Assembly: GCF_030812475.1 (NCBI RefSeq)
Contig: NZ_JAUSSR010000011.1
Location: 1-64,000, forward strand
Reading direction: 5' to 3'
DNA: 64,000 bases
Origin: Pseudomonas lini
Lineage (GTDB): Bacteria > Pseudomonadota > Gammaproteobacteria > Pseudomonadales > Pseudomonadaceae
Below, one piece after another: positions 42,823-51,331 of this stretch (position 1 is the stretch's first letter; each line of letters begins with the position of its first letter). The notes beneath the pieces are model-generated. The model was not told the origin of the DNA. It was given only the letters and a program-made list of their open reading frames with translations, and did no database searches. A program made the translations under genes and the position numbers.

Positions 42823-43860
42823 ATGACGCTTGCAGTCCAGTTCACCAACGTTTCCCGTCAATTCGGCGAAGTGAAAGCGGTTGACCGGGTTTCCATCGAT
42901 ATCCAGGACGGCGAGTTTTTCTCCATGCTGGGCCCTTCCGGCTCGGGCAAAACCACCTGTTTGCGCCTGATCGCCGGTTTCGAACAACCGAGCGCTGGCT
43001 CTATCCGAATTCATGGCGAAGAAGCCGCCGGGCTGCCGCCGTATGAGCGTGACGTCAATACGGTGTTTCAGGATTACGCGCTGTTCCCGCACATGAACGT
43101 GCTCGACAACGTCGCCTATGGCTTGAAAGTCAAAGGCGTCGGTAAAGCCGAACGGCAGAAACGCGCCGAAGAAGCCCTCGACATGGTCGCCCTCGACGGT
43201 TACGGCGAGCGCAAGCCGGTGCAACTGTCCGGCGGCCAGCGCCAGCGTGTGGCCCTGGCCCGCGCTCTGGTCAATCGACCTCGCGTGCTGCTGCTCGACG
43301 AGCCGTTGGGCGCCCTCGACTTGAAGCTGCGCGAACAGATGCAGAGCGAGTTGAAGAAGCTGCAACGCCAGCTCGGCATCACCTTCATCTTCGTCACCCA
43401 CGACCAGACCGAAGCGCTGTCGATGTCCGACCGCGTGGCGGTGTTCAACAAGGGTCGCATCGAGCAGGTCGACACCCCGCGCAACCTGTACATGAAACCG
43501 GCCACCACATTCGTCGCTGAATTCGTCGGTACCTCCAACGTGATTCGCGGCGATCTGGCCAAGCAATTGAGTGGCAATCCACAGCCGTTTTCGATTCGCC
43601 CGGAACACGTGCGTTTCGCCGAAGGGCCGCTGGCCAGCCACGAGATTGAAGTCAGCGGCTTGCTCCACGACATTCAGTACCAGGGCAGCGCCACACGCTA
43701 TGAACTGAAACTGGAAAACGGCCAGACCCTGAACATCAGCCAGGCCAACGTGCAATGGCTGGACGTCAGCGCCCAGCATCAGACCGGGCAACGCGTCAGC
43801 GCACGCTGGGCGCGCGAGGCGATGATCCCGCTGCACGACAACATTGTCGGTGGGGTGTGA
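42823..43860 (+). CDS. ydcT: ABC transporter ATPase, YdcT/PotA-like
   Basis: A 345-residue ATP-binding subunit. Walker A GPSGSGKTT (residues about 37-45), Q-loop VFQDYALFPH, signature LSGGQRQR, Walker B VLLLDEPLGALD and switch HDQ are all intact. The C-terminal TOBE domain starts about residue 265. The ATG at 42823 begins the conserved MTLAVQFTNVS; the open frame extends 11 codons upstream. The stop is one base away from the next start. Confidence 0.93.
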   Translation: MTLAVQFTNVSRQFGEVKAVDRVSIDIQDGEFFSMLGPSGSGKTTCLRLIAGFEQPSAGSIRIHGEEAAGLPPYERDVNTVFQDYALFPHMNVLDNVAYGLKVKGVGKAERQKRAEEALDMVALDGYGERKPVQLSGGQRQRVALARALVNRPRVLLLDEPLGALDLKLREQMQSELKKLQRQLGITFIFVTHDQTEALSMSDRVAVFNKGRIEQVDTPRNLYMKPATTFVAEFVGTSNVIRGDLAKQLSGNPQPFSIRPEHVRFAEGPLASHEIEVSGLLHDIQYQGSATRYELKLENGQTLNISQANVQWLDVSAQHQTGQRVSARWAREAMIPLHDNIVGGV

Positions 43861-43861
43861 G

Positions 43862-44809
43862 ATGACCAGCGTGGCCATCCCTCAAACCCCGTCGGGCGGT
43901 TCGCCGTTGCGCAGGTTTTCCAACCTGCTGTATCGCCGACCGAATTTTTACCTGTCGCTGCTGCTGGTGCCGCCGCTGCTGTGGTTCGGTGCGATCTATC
44001 TCGGTTCGCTGCTGGTGCTGTTGTGGCAAGGCTTCTACACCTTCGATGACTTCACCATGGCGGTCACCCCCGACCTGACCCTGGCGAACTTCGCAGCACT
44101 GTTCCATCCGTCGAACTTCGACATCATCCTGCGCACGCTGAGCATGGCCGTCGTCGTGTCGATTGCCAGCGCCGTCGTGGCCTTCCCGATCGCCTACTAC
44201 ATGGCGCGCTACACCAGCGGCAAGACCAAGGCGTTTTTCTACATCGCGGTGATGATGCCGATGTGGGCCAGTTACATCGTCAAGGCGTATGCCTGGACCT
44301 TGCTGCTGGCCAAGGGCGGCGTCGCGCAGTGGTTCGTTCAACACCTGGGGCTGGAGCCGGCATTGCAGTGGGTGCTGGGCATTCCCGGCGTAGGCGGCAG
44401 CACTTTATCGACCTCGCACCTGGGGCGCTTCATGGTCTTCGTCTATATCTGGCTGCCGTTCATGATCCTGCCGATCCAGGCCTCCCTTGAACGTCTGCCG
44501 CCATCGCTGTTGCAAGCCTCGGCCGACCTTGGGGCAACTCCGCGCCAGACCTTCATGCAAGTGACGTTGCCACTGTCGATTCCGGGCATTGCCGCCGGTT
44601 CCATCTTCACCTTTTCCCTGACCCTGGGCGATTTCATCGTGCCGCAGCTGGTGGGCCCGCCGGGTTACTTCGTTGGCAGCATGGTGTATGCGCAGCAAGG
44701 CGCGATCGGCAACATGCCCATGGCCGCGGCGTTCACGCTGGTGCCGATCGTGCTGATCGCCATCTACCTTGCAATCGTCAAGCGACTGGGAGCTTTCGAT
44801 GCACTCTGA
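43862..44809 (+). CDS. ydcU: ABC transporter permease, YdcU/PotB-like
   Basis: A 315-residue inner-membrane permease with about six transmembrane helices; the first is at residues about 35-58 (LSLLLVPPLLWFGAIYLGSL). The EAA loop that docks onto the ATPase is LLQASADLGATPRQTFMQVTLP near residue 220. It is the first of two permease genes and overlaps the next by 11 bases. Confidence 0.92.
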   Translation: MTSVAIPQTPSGGSPLRRFSNLLYRRPNFYLSLLLVPPLLWFGAIYLGSLLVLLWQGFYTFDDFTMAVTPDLTLANFAALFHPSNFDIILRTLSMAVVVSIASAVVAFPIAYYMARYTSGKTKAFFYIAVMMPMWASYIVKAYAWTLLLAKGGVAQWFVQHLGLEPALQWVLGIPGVGGSTLSTSHLGRFMVFVYIWLPFMILPIQASLERLPPSLLQASADLGATPRQTFMQVTLPLSIPGIAAGSIFTFSLTLGDFIVPQLVGPPGYFVGSMVYAQQGAIGNMPMAAAFTLVPIVLIAIYLAIVKRLGAFDAL

Positions 44810-45608
44810 AAAGGCTTCTTTGGGACTGCGCATCGCAGCCTGGGGCGGGTTGGTGTTCTTGCACTTCCCGATCATGATCATCTTCCTGTATGCCTTCAAC
44901 ACCGAAGACGCGGCGTTCAGCTTCCCGCCCAGGGGCTTCACCCTGAAATGGATCGGCGTGGCGTTCTCGCGGCCCGACGTGCTGGAAGCGATCAAGCTGT
45001 CATTGCAGATTGCGGCCGTTGCTACACTTATTGCACTGGTCTTGGGCACGCTGGCGGCGGCGGCGTTGTACCGGCGGGACTTCTTCGGCAAGCAGGGCAT
45101 CTCGCTGATGCTGATCCTGCCGATCGCCTTACCCGGAATCATCACCGGTATCGCGCTGTTGGCGACCTTCAAGACGCTGGGCATCGAGCCGGGCATGTTC
45201 ACCATCATCGTCGGCCACGCGACCTTCTGCGTGGTGATCGTCTACAACAACGTCATCGCCCGGTTGCGCCGCACCTCGCACAATTTGATCGAAGCGTCGA
45301 TGGACCTTGGCGCCGACGGTTGGCAGACATTCCGCTACATCATCCTGCCCAACCTCGGCTCGGCGTTGCTGGCCGGCGGCATGCTCGCGTTTGCGCTGTC
45401 GTTCGACGAAATCATCGTCACCACCTTCACCGCAGGCCATGAACGCACCCTGCCGCTGTGGCTGCTCAACCAGCTCAGCCGCCCACGGGACGTGCCGGTG
45501 ACCAACGTCGTCGCGATGCTGGTGATGATGGTGACCATGCTGCCGATACTCGGCGCGTATTACTTGACCCGGGGTGGGGAGAGTGTGGCGGGGAGTGGCG
45601 GGAAATAG
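44799..45608 (+). CDS. ydcV: ABC transporter permease, YdcV/PotC-like
   Basis: A 269-residue inner-membrane permease with about six helices. The EAA loop is LIEASMDLGADGWQTFRYIILP near residue 165. Start at 44799 (MHSEKASLGLRIAAWGG) lies inside the end of the upstream permease gene, typical of coupled subunits. A REPIN separates it from the dehydrogenase gene. Confidence 0.92.
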   Translation: MHSEKASLGLRIAAWGGLVFLHFPIMIIFLYAFNTEDAAFSFPPRGFTLKWIGVAFSRPDVLEAIKLSLQIAAVATLIALVLGTLAAAALYRRDFFGKQGISLMLILPIALPGIITGIALLATFKTLGIEPGMFTIIVGHATFCVVIVYNNVIARLRRTSHNLIEASMDLGADGWQTFRYIILPNLGSALLAGGMLAFALSFDEIIVTTFTAGHERTLPLWLLNQLSRPRDVPVTNVVAMLVMMVTMLPILGAYYLTRGGESVAGSGGK

Positions 45609-45642
45609 CTGACCCCATATTTCAGGTAGACGCTGAAGACTC

Positions 45643-45731
45643 TAGGAGCTGGCTTGCCAGCGAAGGCGTCAGGTCAGCCAGCATCAATGTAGCTGACATA
45701 CCGCTTTCGCCGGCAAGCCAGCTCCTACAGG
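45643..45731. repeat. REPIN inside the ydc-patD cluster
   Basis: TAGGAGCTGGCTTGCCAGCG on the left and its complement on the right, between the last permease gene and patD. Confidence 0.9.
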
Positions 45732-45785
45732 TGACCGGTTTCCACACAGAAAAACAATGGATTCGAATTCGAAGAGGACAAAGCC

Positions 45786-47210
45786 ATGCAAACCCAACTC
45801 CTGATCAACGGCCAACTGATCGACGGCGAAGGCCCGGCCCAACCGGTGTTCAACCCGGCGCTGGGCCGCTTACTGGTGGACATCAACGAAGCCAGCGAAG
45901 CCCAGGTCGACGCTGCCGTGCGCGCCGCCGACAGCGCCTTCGAAAGCTGGTCGCAAACCTCGCCGAAAGACCGCTCGCTGTTGCTGCTCAAACTGGCCGA
46001 CGCCATCGAAGCCCACGGCGAGGAGCTGGCCAAACTGGAATCGGACAACTGCGGCAAACCCTACACTGCCGCGTTGAACGACGAGATCCCGGCGATTGCC
46101 GACGTGTTTCGTTTCTTCGCCGGCGCCAGCCGCTGCATGAGTGGTTCGGCCGGCGGTGAATACCTGCCCGGGCACACGTCGATGATCCGCCGCGACCCCG
46201 TGGGCGTGATCGCCTCCATCGCACCGTGGAACTACCCCCTGATGATGGTCGCCTGGAAAATCGCCCCAGCCTTGGCCGCCGGTAATACCGTGGTGCTCAA
46301 GCCGTCGGAACAAACCCCGCTGACCGCGATGCGTCTGGCGCAACTGGCGTCGGAAATTTTACCTGCCGGTGTGCTCAACCTGGTGTTCGGCCGTGGTCCT
46401 ACGGTCGGCAGCCCGCTGGTCAACCATCCGAAGGTGCGCATGGTGTCGCTGACCGGTTCGATCGCGACGGGTTCGAACATCATTTCCAGCACCGCCGACA
46501 GCGTCAAACGCCTGCACATGGAATTGGGAGGCAAGGCGCCGGTGATCATCTTCGACGACGCCGACATCGACGCCGCGGTGGAAGGCATTCGCACCTTCGG
46601 CTTCTACAACGCCGGCCAGGACTGCACCGCCGCGTGCCGCATCTATGCGCAGGAAGGCATTTACGACAGCTTCGTCGAGAAACTCGGCGCGGCGGTCAGC
46701 AGCATCAAGCATGGCGTGCAGGATGATCCGTCGACCGAGCTGGGCCCGCTGATCACCGCGCAACACCGCGACCGCGTGGCCGGATTCGTCGCGCGTGCCG
46801 TGGCACAGCCGCACATCCGCTTGATCACCGGAGGCAAGGTTGTGGAAGGCGATGGCTACTTCTTCGAGCCGACGGTGCTGGCCGACGCGCAGCAGGACGA
46901 CGAAATCGTCCGCCGCGAAGTGTTCGGGCCGGTGGTGTCAGTGACCCGATTCACCGATGAGGCGCAGGTGCTGGGCTGGGCCAACGACTCGGACTACGGC
47001 CTGGCGTCCTCGGTCTGGACCTCGGACGTCGGTCGTGCGCATCGCCTGTCGGCACGCTTGCAGTACGGCTGCACTTGGGTGAACACGCATTTCATGCTGG
47101 TCAGCGAAATGCCCCATGGCGGGCAGAAGTTGTCGGGGTATGGCAAGGACATGTCCTTGTATGGGCTGGAGGATTACACGGTGGTGCGGCATGTGATGTT
47201 CAAGCATTAA
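45786..47210 (+). CDS. patD: Gamma-aminobutyraldehyde dehydrogenase PatD-like
   Basis: NAD(P)-dependent aldehyde dehydrogenase, 474 residues, the normal length. Motifs: IASIAPWNYPLMMVAWKIAP with the cofactor-site Asn, VVLKPSEQTPL, catalytic Glu in MELGGKAPVIIFDDAD, catalytic Cys in YNAGQDCTAACR, and REVFGPVVSV. It would oxidise gamma-aminobutyraldehyde, formed from putrescine, to GABA; this agrees with the polyamine-type transporter genes just upstream. GAAGAGGACAAAGCC precedes the ATG. Confidence 0.9.
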   Translation: MQTQLLINGQLIDGEGPAQPVFNPALGRLLVDINEASEAQVDAAVRAADSAFESWSQTSPKDRSLLLLKLADAIEAHGEELAKLESDNCGKPYTAALNDEIPAIADVFRFFAGASRCMSGSAGGEYLPGHTSMIRRDPVGVIASIAPWNYPLMMVAWKIAPALAAGNTVVLKPSEQTPLTAMRLAQLASEILPAGVLNLVFGRGPTVGSPLVNHPKVRMVSLTGSIATGSNIISSTADSVKRLHMELGGKAPVIIFDDADIDAAVEGIRTFGFYNAGQDCTAACRIYAQEGIYDSFVEKLGAAVSSIKHGVQDDPSTELGPLITAQHRDRVAGFVARAVAQPHIRLITGGKVVEGDGYFFEPTVLADAQQDDEIVRREVFGPVVSVTRFTDEAQVLGWANDSDYGLASSVWTSDVGRAHRLSARLQYGCTWVNTHFMLVSEMPHGGQKLSGYGKDMSLYGLEDYTVVRHVMFKH

Positions 47211-47213
47211 AAG

Positions 47214-47301
47214 CTTCGCGGGCAGGTCTCGCTCCAGGTTTTATGGCGTATCCAATCATCTGAACGCCACCAACCCGTAGGAGCAAGCTTGCTCGCGATA
47301 G
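47214..47301. repeat. Degenerate REPIN
   Basis: The left arm is weakened (TTCGCGGGCAGGTCTCGCTCC) and the right arm is CGTAGGAGCAAGCTTGCTCGCG. It lies in the gap after patD. Confidence 0.6.
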
Positions 47302-47352
47302 CCTCAACGCTGCTTCAAGGAAAACACCGTTCAGCGGCGTCGACCCACATCA

Positions 47353-47526
47353 TCAGTCTTCACCTCGCAGTAACGTCATCAAATCGTCGGTTCGTCCTTT
47401 GATATCAGCTTTACCCCGAACGGCCTCGAGCCGATCAGAGACACCGGCCTCGCCCGCCTTGTCTTCTTCATCCCGAATTGGCTCGGGAATCGTGACTTGG
47501 CCTTTATTGCTCTTGATTGTCGACAT
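47353..47526 (-). CDS. Small AbrB-antitoxin-like protein
   Basis: A 57-residue open frame starting MSTIKSNKGQVTIPEPIRDE. The block KGQVTIP-x-x-IRD is the hallmark of AbrB/SpoVT-type DNA-binding antitoxins, and the end (GRTDDLMTLLRGED) resembles the tail seen in such antitoxins. About 25 residues of the usual middle part are missing or replaced by an Ala/Glu-rich stretch. No PIN-type toxin gene lies next to it. CAGGTAGC precedes the ATG. Whether it is functional, a degraded antitoxin or a chance resemblance is open. Confidence 0.5.
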   Translation of the reverse strand: MSTIKSNKGQVTIPEPIRDEEDKAGEAGVSDRLEAVRGKADIKGRTDDLMTLLRGED

Positions 47527-47599
47527 GATAGCTACCTGAACACCGGTCAATGAGAGGATCCGGCCGTGGCACCGGTGCCACGGCCCTATCCAGTCCTGC

Positions 47600-47785
47600 T
47601 CAAAACCGCGAAACACTCCGCATCGCGTCCACCAGATAGCGCATGGCTATCCGGTCGCTCTCCGACAACTCGCGATAGCGCTCCACCAGCTTCATTTCCT
47701 CGGAATTGAGCCGACGCCTCCTCCGCCCGGAGACCAGGCACGGAAAGATTCCCAACATTTCGGTGATGCCTTGTACTTTCGACAT
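47600..47785 (-). CDS. Small hypothetical protein, basic and helical
   Basis: A 61-residue frame beginning MSKVQGITEMLGIFPCLVSG with a run of five Arg in the middle (RRRRRLNSEEMK) and an amphipathic C-terminal helix (ELSESDRIAMRYLVDAMRSV) like those ending small phage-type repressors. The ATG at 47785 is preceded by AAGGACATCGTCC. It lies 73 bases before the AbrB-like frame on the same strand, so the two may be co-expressed. No function known to me. Confidence 0.55.
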   Translation of the reverse strand: MSKVQGITEMLGIFPCLVSGRRRRRLNSEEMKLVERYRELSESDRIAMRYLVDAMRSVSRF

Positions 47786-48198
47786 GGACGATGTCCTTCT
47801 ATACGTCAGAGAAAAACTTGAAAAGCCGCATCGCCCTACCCTTTTTTCAGCGGTCACCTGGTGCCAGCTGAACCTCACCGGCCTGAGGGCAGAAACCGGT
47901 CATGCCCATAGAATAGGAAGTTATCCGGGCTGAAAAGCGATTTTTAGAGTAATTAATCGAAAAAAGCAGAAATGCCCTGCAAATCAGAAATCGCTGTCAG
48001 AAATTTTTACTGACATGTCTTGTTTCACTTGCTGCGCTATTGTCAGGCCATCAATCATTTTTTCTCCGGGACCGAACGGTTTAAGCTATTTGGCATCTGT
48101 TTAAAGTCCGTTGCGTTTGGCCGAAGGCATGTCCGAACCTCCATTTTTGATCCAACGTGCCAGGAACGGTGCAGGATTGTTCACGACAGGTTGTACTT
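47786..48198 (+). other. AT-rich intergenic region upstream of opgD
   Basis: No gene seen in 413 bases. The part around 47935-48060 is notably AT-rich compared with its surroundings (GAGTAATTAATCGAAAAAAG). It probably carries promoters for opgD to the right and for the small genes to the left. Confidence 0.5.
48074..48100 (+). promoter_or_regulatory. Weak AlgU-like promoter candidate for opgD
   Basis: GAACGG, a 16-base spacer, then TCTGT, matching four of six -35 and four of five -10 positions of the AlgU-type consensus. It lies about 100 bases before the opgD start. Confidence 0.3.
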
Positions 48199-49824
48199 AT
48201 GCACCGCAGGAATTTGCTCAAAGCGTCCATGGCCATCGCGGCTTACACCGGTCTATCCGCCTCCGGCCTGCTGGCCGCTCGAGCCTGGGCCGGTAACGGA
48301 GCGGCCGATGGCGAGGCTCAGGCGTTCGACTTCGAAGCCTTGAAGATCCAGGCCAAGCAACTGGCCGGTAGCCGCTATCAGGACACCAAACAGGTATTGC
48401 CGCCGACCCTGGCGACCATGACCCCGCAGAACTTCAACGCGATCCGCTACGACGGCAACCACTCCCTGTGGAAAGACCTGAAGGGTCAACTGGATGTGCA
48501 GTTTTTCCACGTCGGCATGGGTTTCAAACAGCCGGTGCGCATGTACAGCGTCGACCCCAAGACGCGGCAGTCGCGTGAGGTGCATTTCCGCCCGAACCTG
48601 TTCAACTATGAAAAAACCACGGTCGACACCAAGCAATTGACCGGCGACCTGGGCTTTTCCGGGTTCAAGCTGTTCAAGGCCCCGGAATTGGACAGGCACG
48701 ACGTGTTGTCCTTCCTCGGCGCCAGTTATTTCCGTGCGGTAGATGCCTCTGGCCAGTACGGTCTGTCGGCCCGCGGCCTGGCGATCGATACCTATGCCAA
48801 AAAGCGCGAGGAATTCCCGGACTTCACCAAGTTCTGGTTCGAGACGCCGGACAAGGACAGCACTCGCTTCGTGGTCTATGCGCTACTGGATTCGCCGAGC
48901 GCTACCGGCGCCTACCGTTTCGACATCGATTGCCAGGCCGAACGGGTGGTGATGGCCATCGATGCTCACATCAATGCGCGCACCGCCATCGAACAGCTGG
49001 GCATCGCGCCGATGACCAGCATGTTCAGCTGCGGCACCCATGAGCGCCGCATGTGCGACACCATTCATCCACAAATCCACGACTCCGATCGCCTGGCAAT
49101 GTGGCGTGGCAATGGCGAATGGATCTGCCGTCCCCTGAACAATCCGGCCACCCTGCAATTCAACGCTTTTGCCGACACCGATCCAAAAGGTTTCGGTCTG
49201 GTACAGACCGACCACGAGTTCGCCAATTACCAGGATACCGTCGACTGGTACAGCAAGCGTCCAAGCCTGTGGGTAGAACCTACGACGGCATGGGGCGAAG
49301 GCTCGATCGATTTGTTGGAAATTCCTACGACAGGCGAAACCCTGGATAACATCGTCGCCTTCTGGACTCCGAAAAAACCGGTGGCGGCAGGCGACTCGCT
49401 GAATTACGGCTACAAGCTCTACTGGAGCGCACTGCCACCGGTGAGTACGCCACTGGCACGGGTCAATGCAACCCGTTCGGGCATGGGCGGCTTCATCGAA
49501 GGCTGGGCACCTGGCGAGCATTACCCGGAAGTCTGGGCACGCCGGTTTGCCGTGGATTTCACGGGCGGCGGTCTTGATCGCTTGCCGGAAGGCGCGGGGA
49601 TCGAGCCCGTGGTGACCTGCTCGAACGGCGAGGTGAAAGACTTCAACGTGCTGGTGCTGGATGCCATCAAGGGCTATCGGATCACGTTCGACTGGTACCC
49701 GACCAACGACAGCGTGGCCCCGGTGGAGCTGCGGTTGTTCATTCGCACCAATGACCGGACCTTGAGTGAAACCTGGTTGTACCAGTACTTCCCGCCGGCG
49801 CCGGAGAAGCGTAAGTACACCTGA
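48199..49824 (+). CDS. opgD: Glucan biosynthesis protein OpgD
   Basis: Periplasmic protein that shapes osmoregulated periplasmic glucans. It has 541 residues. The Tat signal MHRRNLLKASMAIAAYTG carries the twin arginine and a hydrophobic core, with cleavage near ARAWA. The mature part is the MdoG/OpgD family: VQFFHVGMGFKQPVRMY, FLGASYFRAV, WRGNGEWICRPL and ETWLYQYFPPAP at the end. ATG at 48199 starts the Tat signal; a GTG at 48157 would lengthen it. The Tat signal distinguishes OpgD from Sec-exported OpgG. Confidence 0.93.
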   Translation: MHRRNLLKASMAIAAYTGLSASGLLAARAWAGNGAADGEAQAFDFEALKIQAKQLAGSRYQDTKQVLPPTLATMTPQNFNAIRYDGNHSLWKDLKGQLDVQFFHVGMGFKQPVRMYSVDPKTRQSREVHFRPNLFNYEKTTVDTKQLTGDLGFSGFKLFKAPELDRHDVLSFLGASYFRAVDASGQYGLSARGLAIDTYAKKREEFPDFTKFWFETPDKDSTRFVVYALLDSPSATGAYRFDIDCQAERVVMAIDAHINARTAIEQLGIAPMTSMFSCGTHERRMCDTIHPQIHDSDRLAMWRGNGEWICRPLNNPATLQFNAFADTDPKGFGLVQTDHEFANYQDTVDWYSKRPSLWVEPTTAWGEGSIDLLEIPTTGETLDNIVAFWTPKKPVAAGDSLNYGYKLYWSALPPVSTPLARVNATRSGMGGFIEGWAPGEHYPEVWARRFAVDFTGGGLDRLPEGAGIEPVVTCSNGEVKDFNVLVLDAIKGYRITFDWYPTNDSVAPVELRLFIRTNDRTLSETWLYQYFPPAPEKRKYT

Positions 49825-49910
49825 CAGGAAGGGGTTGTCTGAACCGGCCCCTTCGACTTGCTCGCGAAGACGGCAGCACAAACACTGAATACTCCTCTCA
49901 GAAAAACATA

Positions 49911-49939
49911 AGCCCCAGTCAACTCGACCGGGGCTTTTT
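49911..49939. terminator. Bidirectional terminator between opgD and the OYE gene
   Basis: AGCCCC and GGGGCT form the stem, flanked by AAAAACATA on the left and TTTTT on the right, so it can serve the convergent genes on both sides. Confidence 0.8.
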
Positions 49940-49955
49940 GGTTCTAGAGCTCCAT

Positions 49956-51062
49956 TCAGTCACGCAAATCCGACTCATGAATCGGCTGTTCCCGATGGGT
50001 TGCCCGCTGATACTGCGCCGGCCAGATGGCCTTGCGCCCACCCAGGTCGTCATCGGCATGCAGTGGCCAGTATGGATCGCGCAGCAGTTCCCGAGCCAGG
50101 AAGATGATGTCGGCCTGGCAAGTGCGCAATATGTGCTCGGCCTGGGCAGGTTCGGTGATCATCCCTACCGTGCCGGTGGCAATGCCTGACTCCTTGCGCA
50201 CACGCTCGGCGAAGCGGGTCTGATAACCCGGCCCTGTGGGAATCTCGGCGTTGACCGCTGTACCACCCGACGAAACGTCAATCAGGTCCACGCCCAACGC
50301 GTGAAGGCGCCGCGCCAGCTCGACGGTTTCATCGGGGTTCCAGCCGTCTTCCACCCAATCGGTTGCCGACACCCGTACAAACAGCGGCAGCTCCTCGGGC
50401 CAGACCGCGCGCACCGCCTCGGTGACTTGGAGCACCAGCCGAATTCTATTCTCGAACGAACCGCCATATTGATCCCGTCGCTGATTACTCAAGGGCGACA
50501 GGAACTGGTGCAACAGATAACCGTGGGCGGCGTGTATTTCCACCACTTTGAAACCGGCGGTCAACGCTCTTTTCGCCGACTCGACGAAAGCCTGGATGAC
50601 GTCGGCGATCTGGCCTTCATCAAGCTGCCTGGGTTGGGTGTGCTGGGGGTCAAAAGCAATCTGCGAAGGCCCGACCGGAACCCAGCCACCGTCATCGGGT
50701 TTGACGCTGCCATGCTTGCCCAGCCACGGCCTGTGAGTACTGGCCTTGCGCCCGGCGTGGGCCAGTTGAATGCCGGCGACGGCGCCCTGGGCGGTGATGA
50801 AACGGGTGATGCGTTGCAGGGGTTCGATCTGTTCGTCGTTCCACAGACCGAGGTCATCGGCGGTGATCCGTCCATCGGCGGTGACCGCCGTGGCTTCGGT
50901 AAACACCAGGCCGGCGCCGCCGACCGCGCGGCTGCCAAGGTGGACCAGGTGCCAGTCATTGGCCAGGCCATTCACGCTTGAGTACTGGCACATCGGCGAG
51001 ACCGCAATGCGGTTGAGCAGGGTCAATTGGCGAATGGTATAGGGTTCAAGCAGCAGACTCAT
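49956..51062 (-). CDS. xenA: Old yellow enzyme family NADPH:flavin oxidoreductase, XenA/YqjM-like
   Basis: FMN-dependent ene-reductase of 368 residues that reduces activated double bonds and xenobiotics such as nitro compounds. The TIM barrel starts LLEPYTIRQLTLLNRIAVSP; MCQYSS carries the Cys typical of the YqjM/XenA subclass, and VEIHAAHGYLLHQFLSPLSN holds the substrate-binding His pair and YGGSFENRIRL follows. The C-terminal FMN part is GTVGMITEPAQAE. The symbol is by similarity to Pseudomonas XenA; the true substrate is unknown. Confidence 0.85.
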   Translation of the reverse strand: MSLLLEPYTIRQLTLLNRIAVSPMCQYSSVNGLANDWHLVHLGSRAVGGAGLVFTEATAVTADGRITADDLGLWNDEQIEPLQRITRFITAQGAVAGIQLAHAGRKASTHRPWLGKHGSVKPDDGGWVPVGPSQIAFDPQHTQPRQLDEGQIADVIQAFVESAKRALTAGFKVVEIHAAHGYLLHQFLSPLSNQRRDQYGGSFENRIRLVLQVTEAVRAVWPEELPLFVRVSATDWVEDGWNPDETVELARRLHALGVDLIDVSSGGTAVNAEIPTGPGYQTRFAERVRKESGIATGTVGMITEPAQAEHILRTCQADIIFLARELLRDPYWPLHADDDLGGRKAIWPAQYQRATHREQPIHESDLRD

Positions 51063-51260
51063 GGGGCACCTCTCGAATCAGTGGTCAGGCTCCAGGGTTC
51101 TGTTTGAAAGTCGACGAGTGACAGGAAAAAAAGCTGCAGCACCCGCCCCCGCGGGCAAAAAATTCGACAAGACGTCACAAGGATTATCAAGCAGTGCTTA
51201 GAGCCTAGTCGACATCGTAGGATGAGGGAGGGTTCAGATGAATTCGGTGTCAGAGAGATC

Positions 51261-51330
51261 GCTATCGCGAGCAAGCTCGCTCCCACAGGGTTTGCGTGAA
51301 CCCTGTGGGAGCGAGCTTGTTCGCGGCGGG
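51261..51330. repeat. Short REPIN with little linker
   Basis: GCTATCGCGAGCAAGCTCGC, CCCACAGGG, then CCCTGTGGGAGCGAGCTTG: the two arms lie closer than usual and in the outward order. It is upstream of the OYE gene and downstream of recJ. Confidence 0.8.
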
Positions 51331-51331
51331 G

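Noticed and set aside
49853..49905. Single REP-like stretch ACTTGCTCGCGAAGACGG after opgD
   Set aside because: Only one partial arm is visible, too little to call an element.
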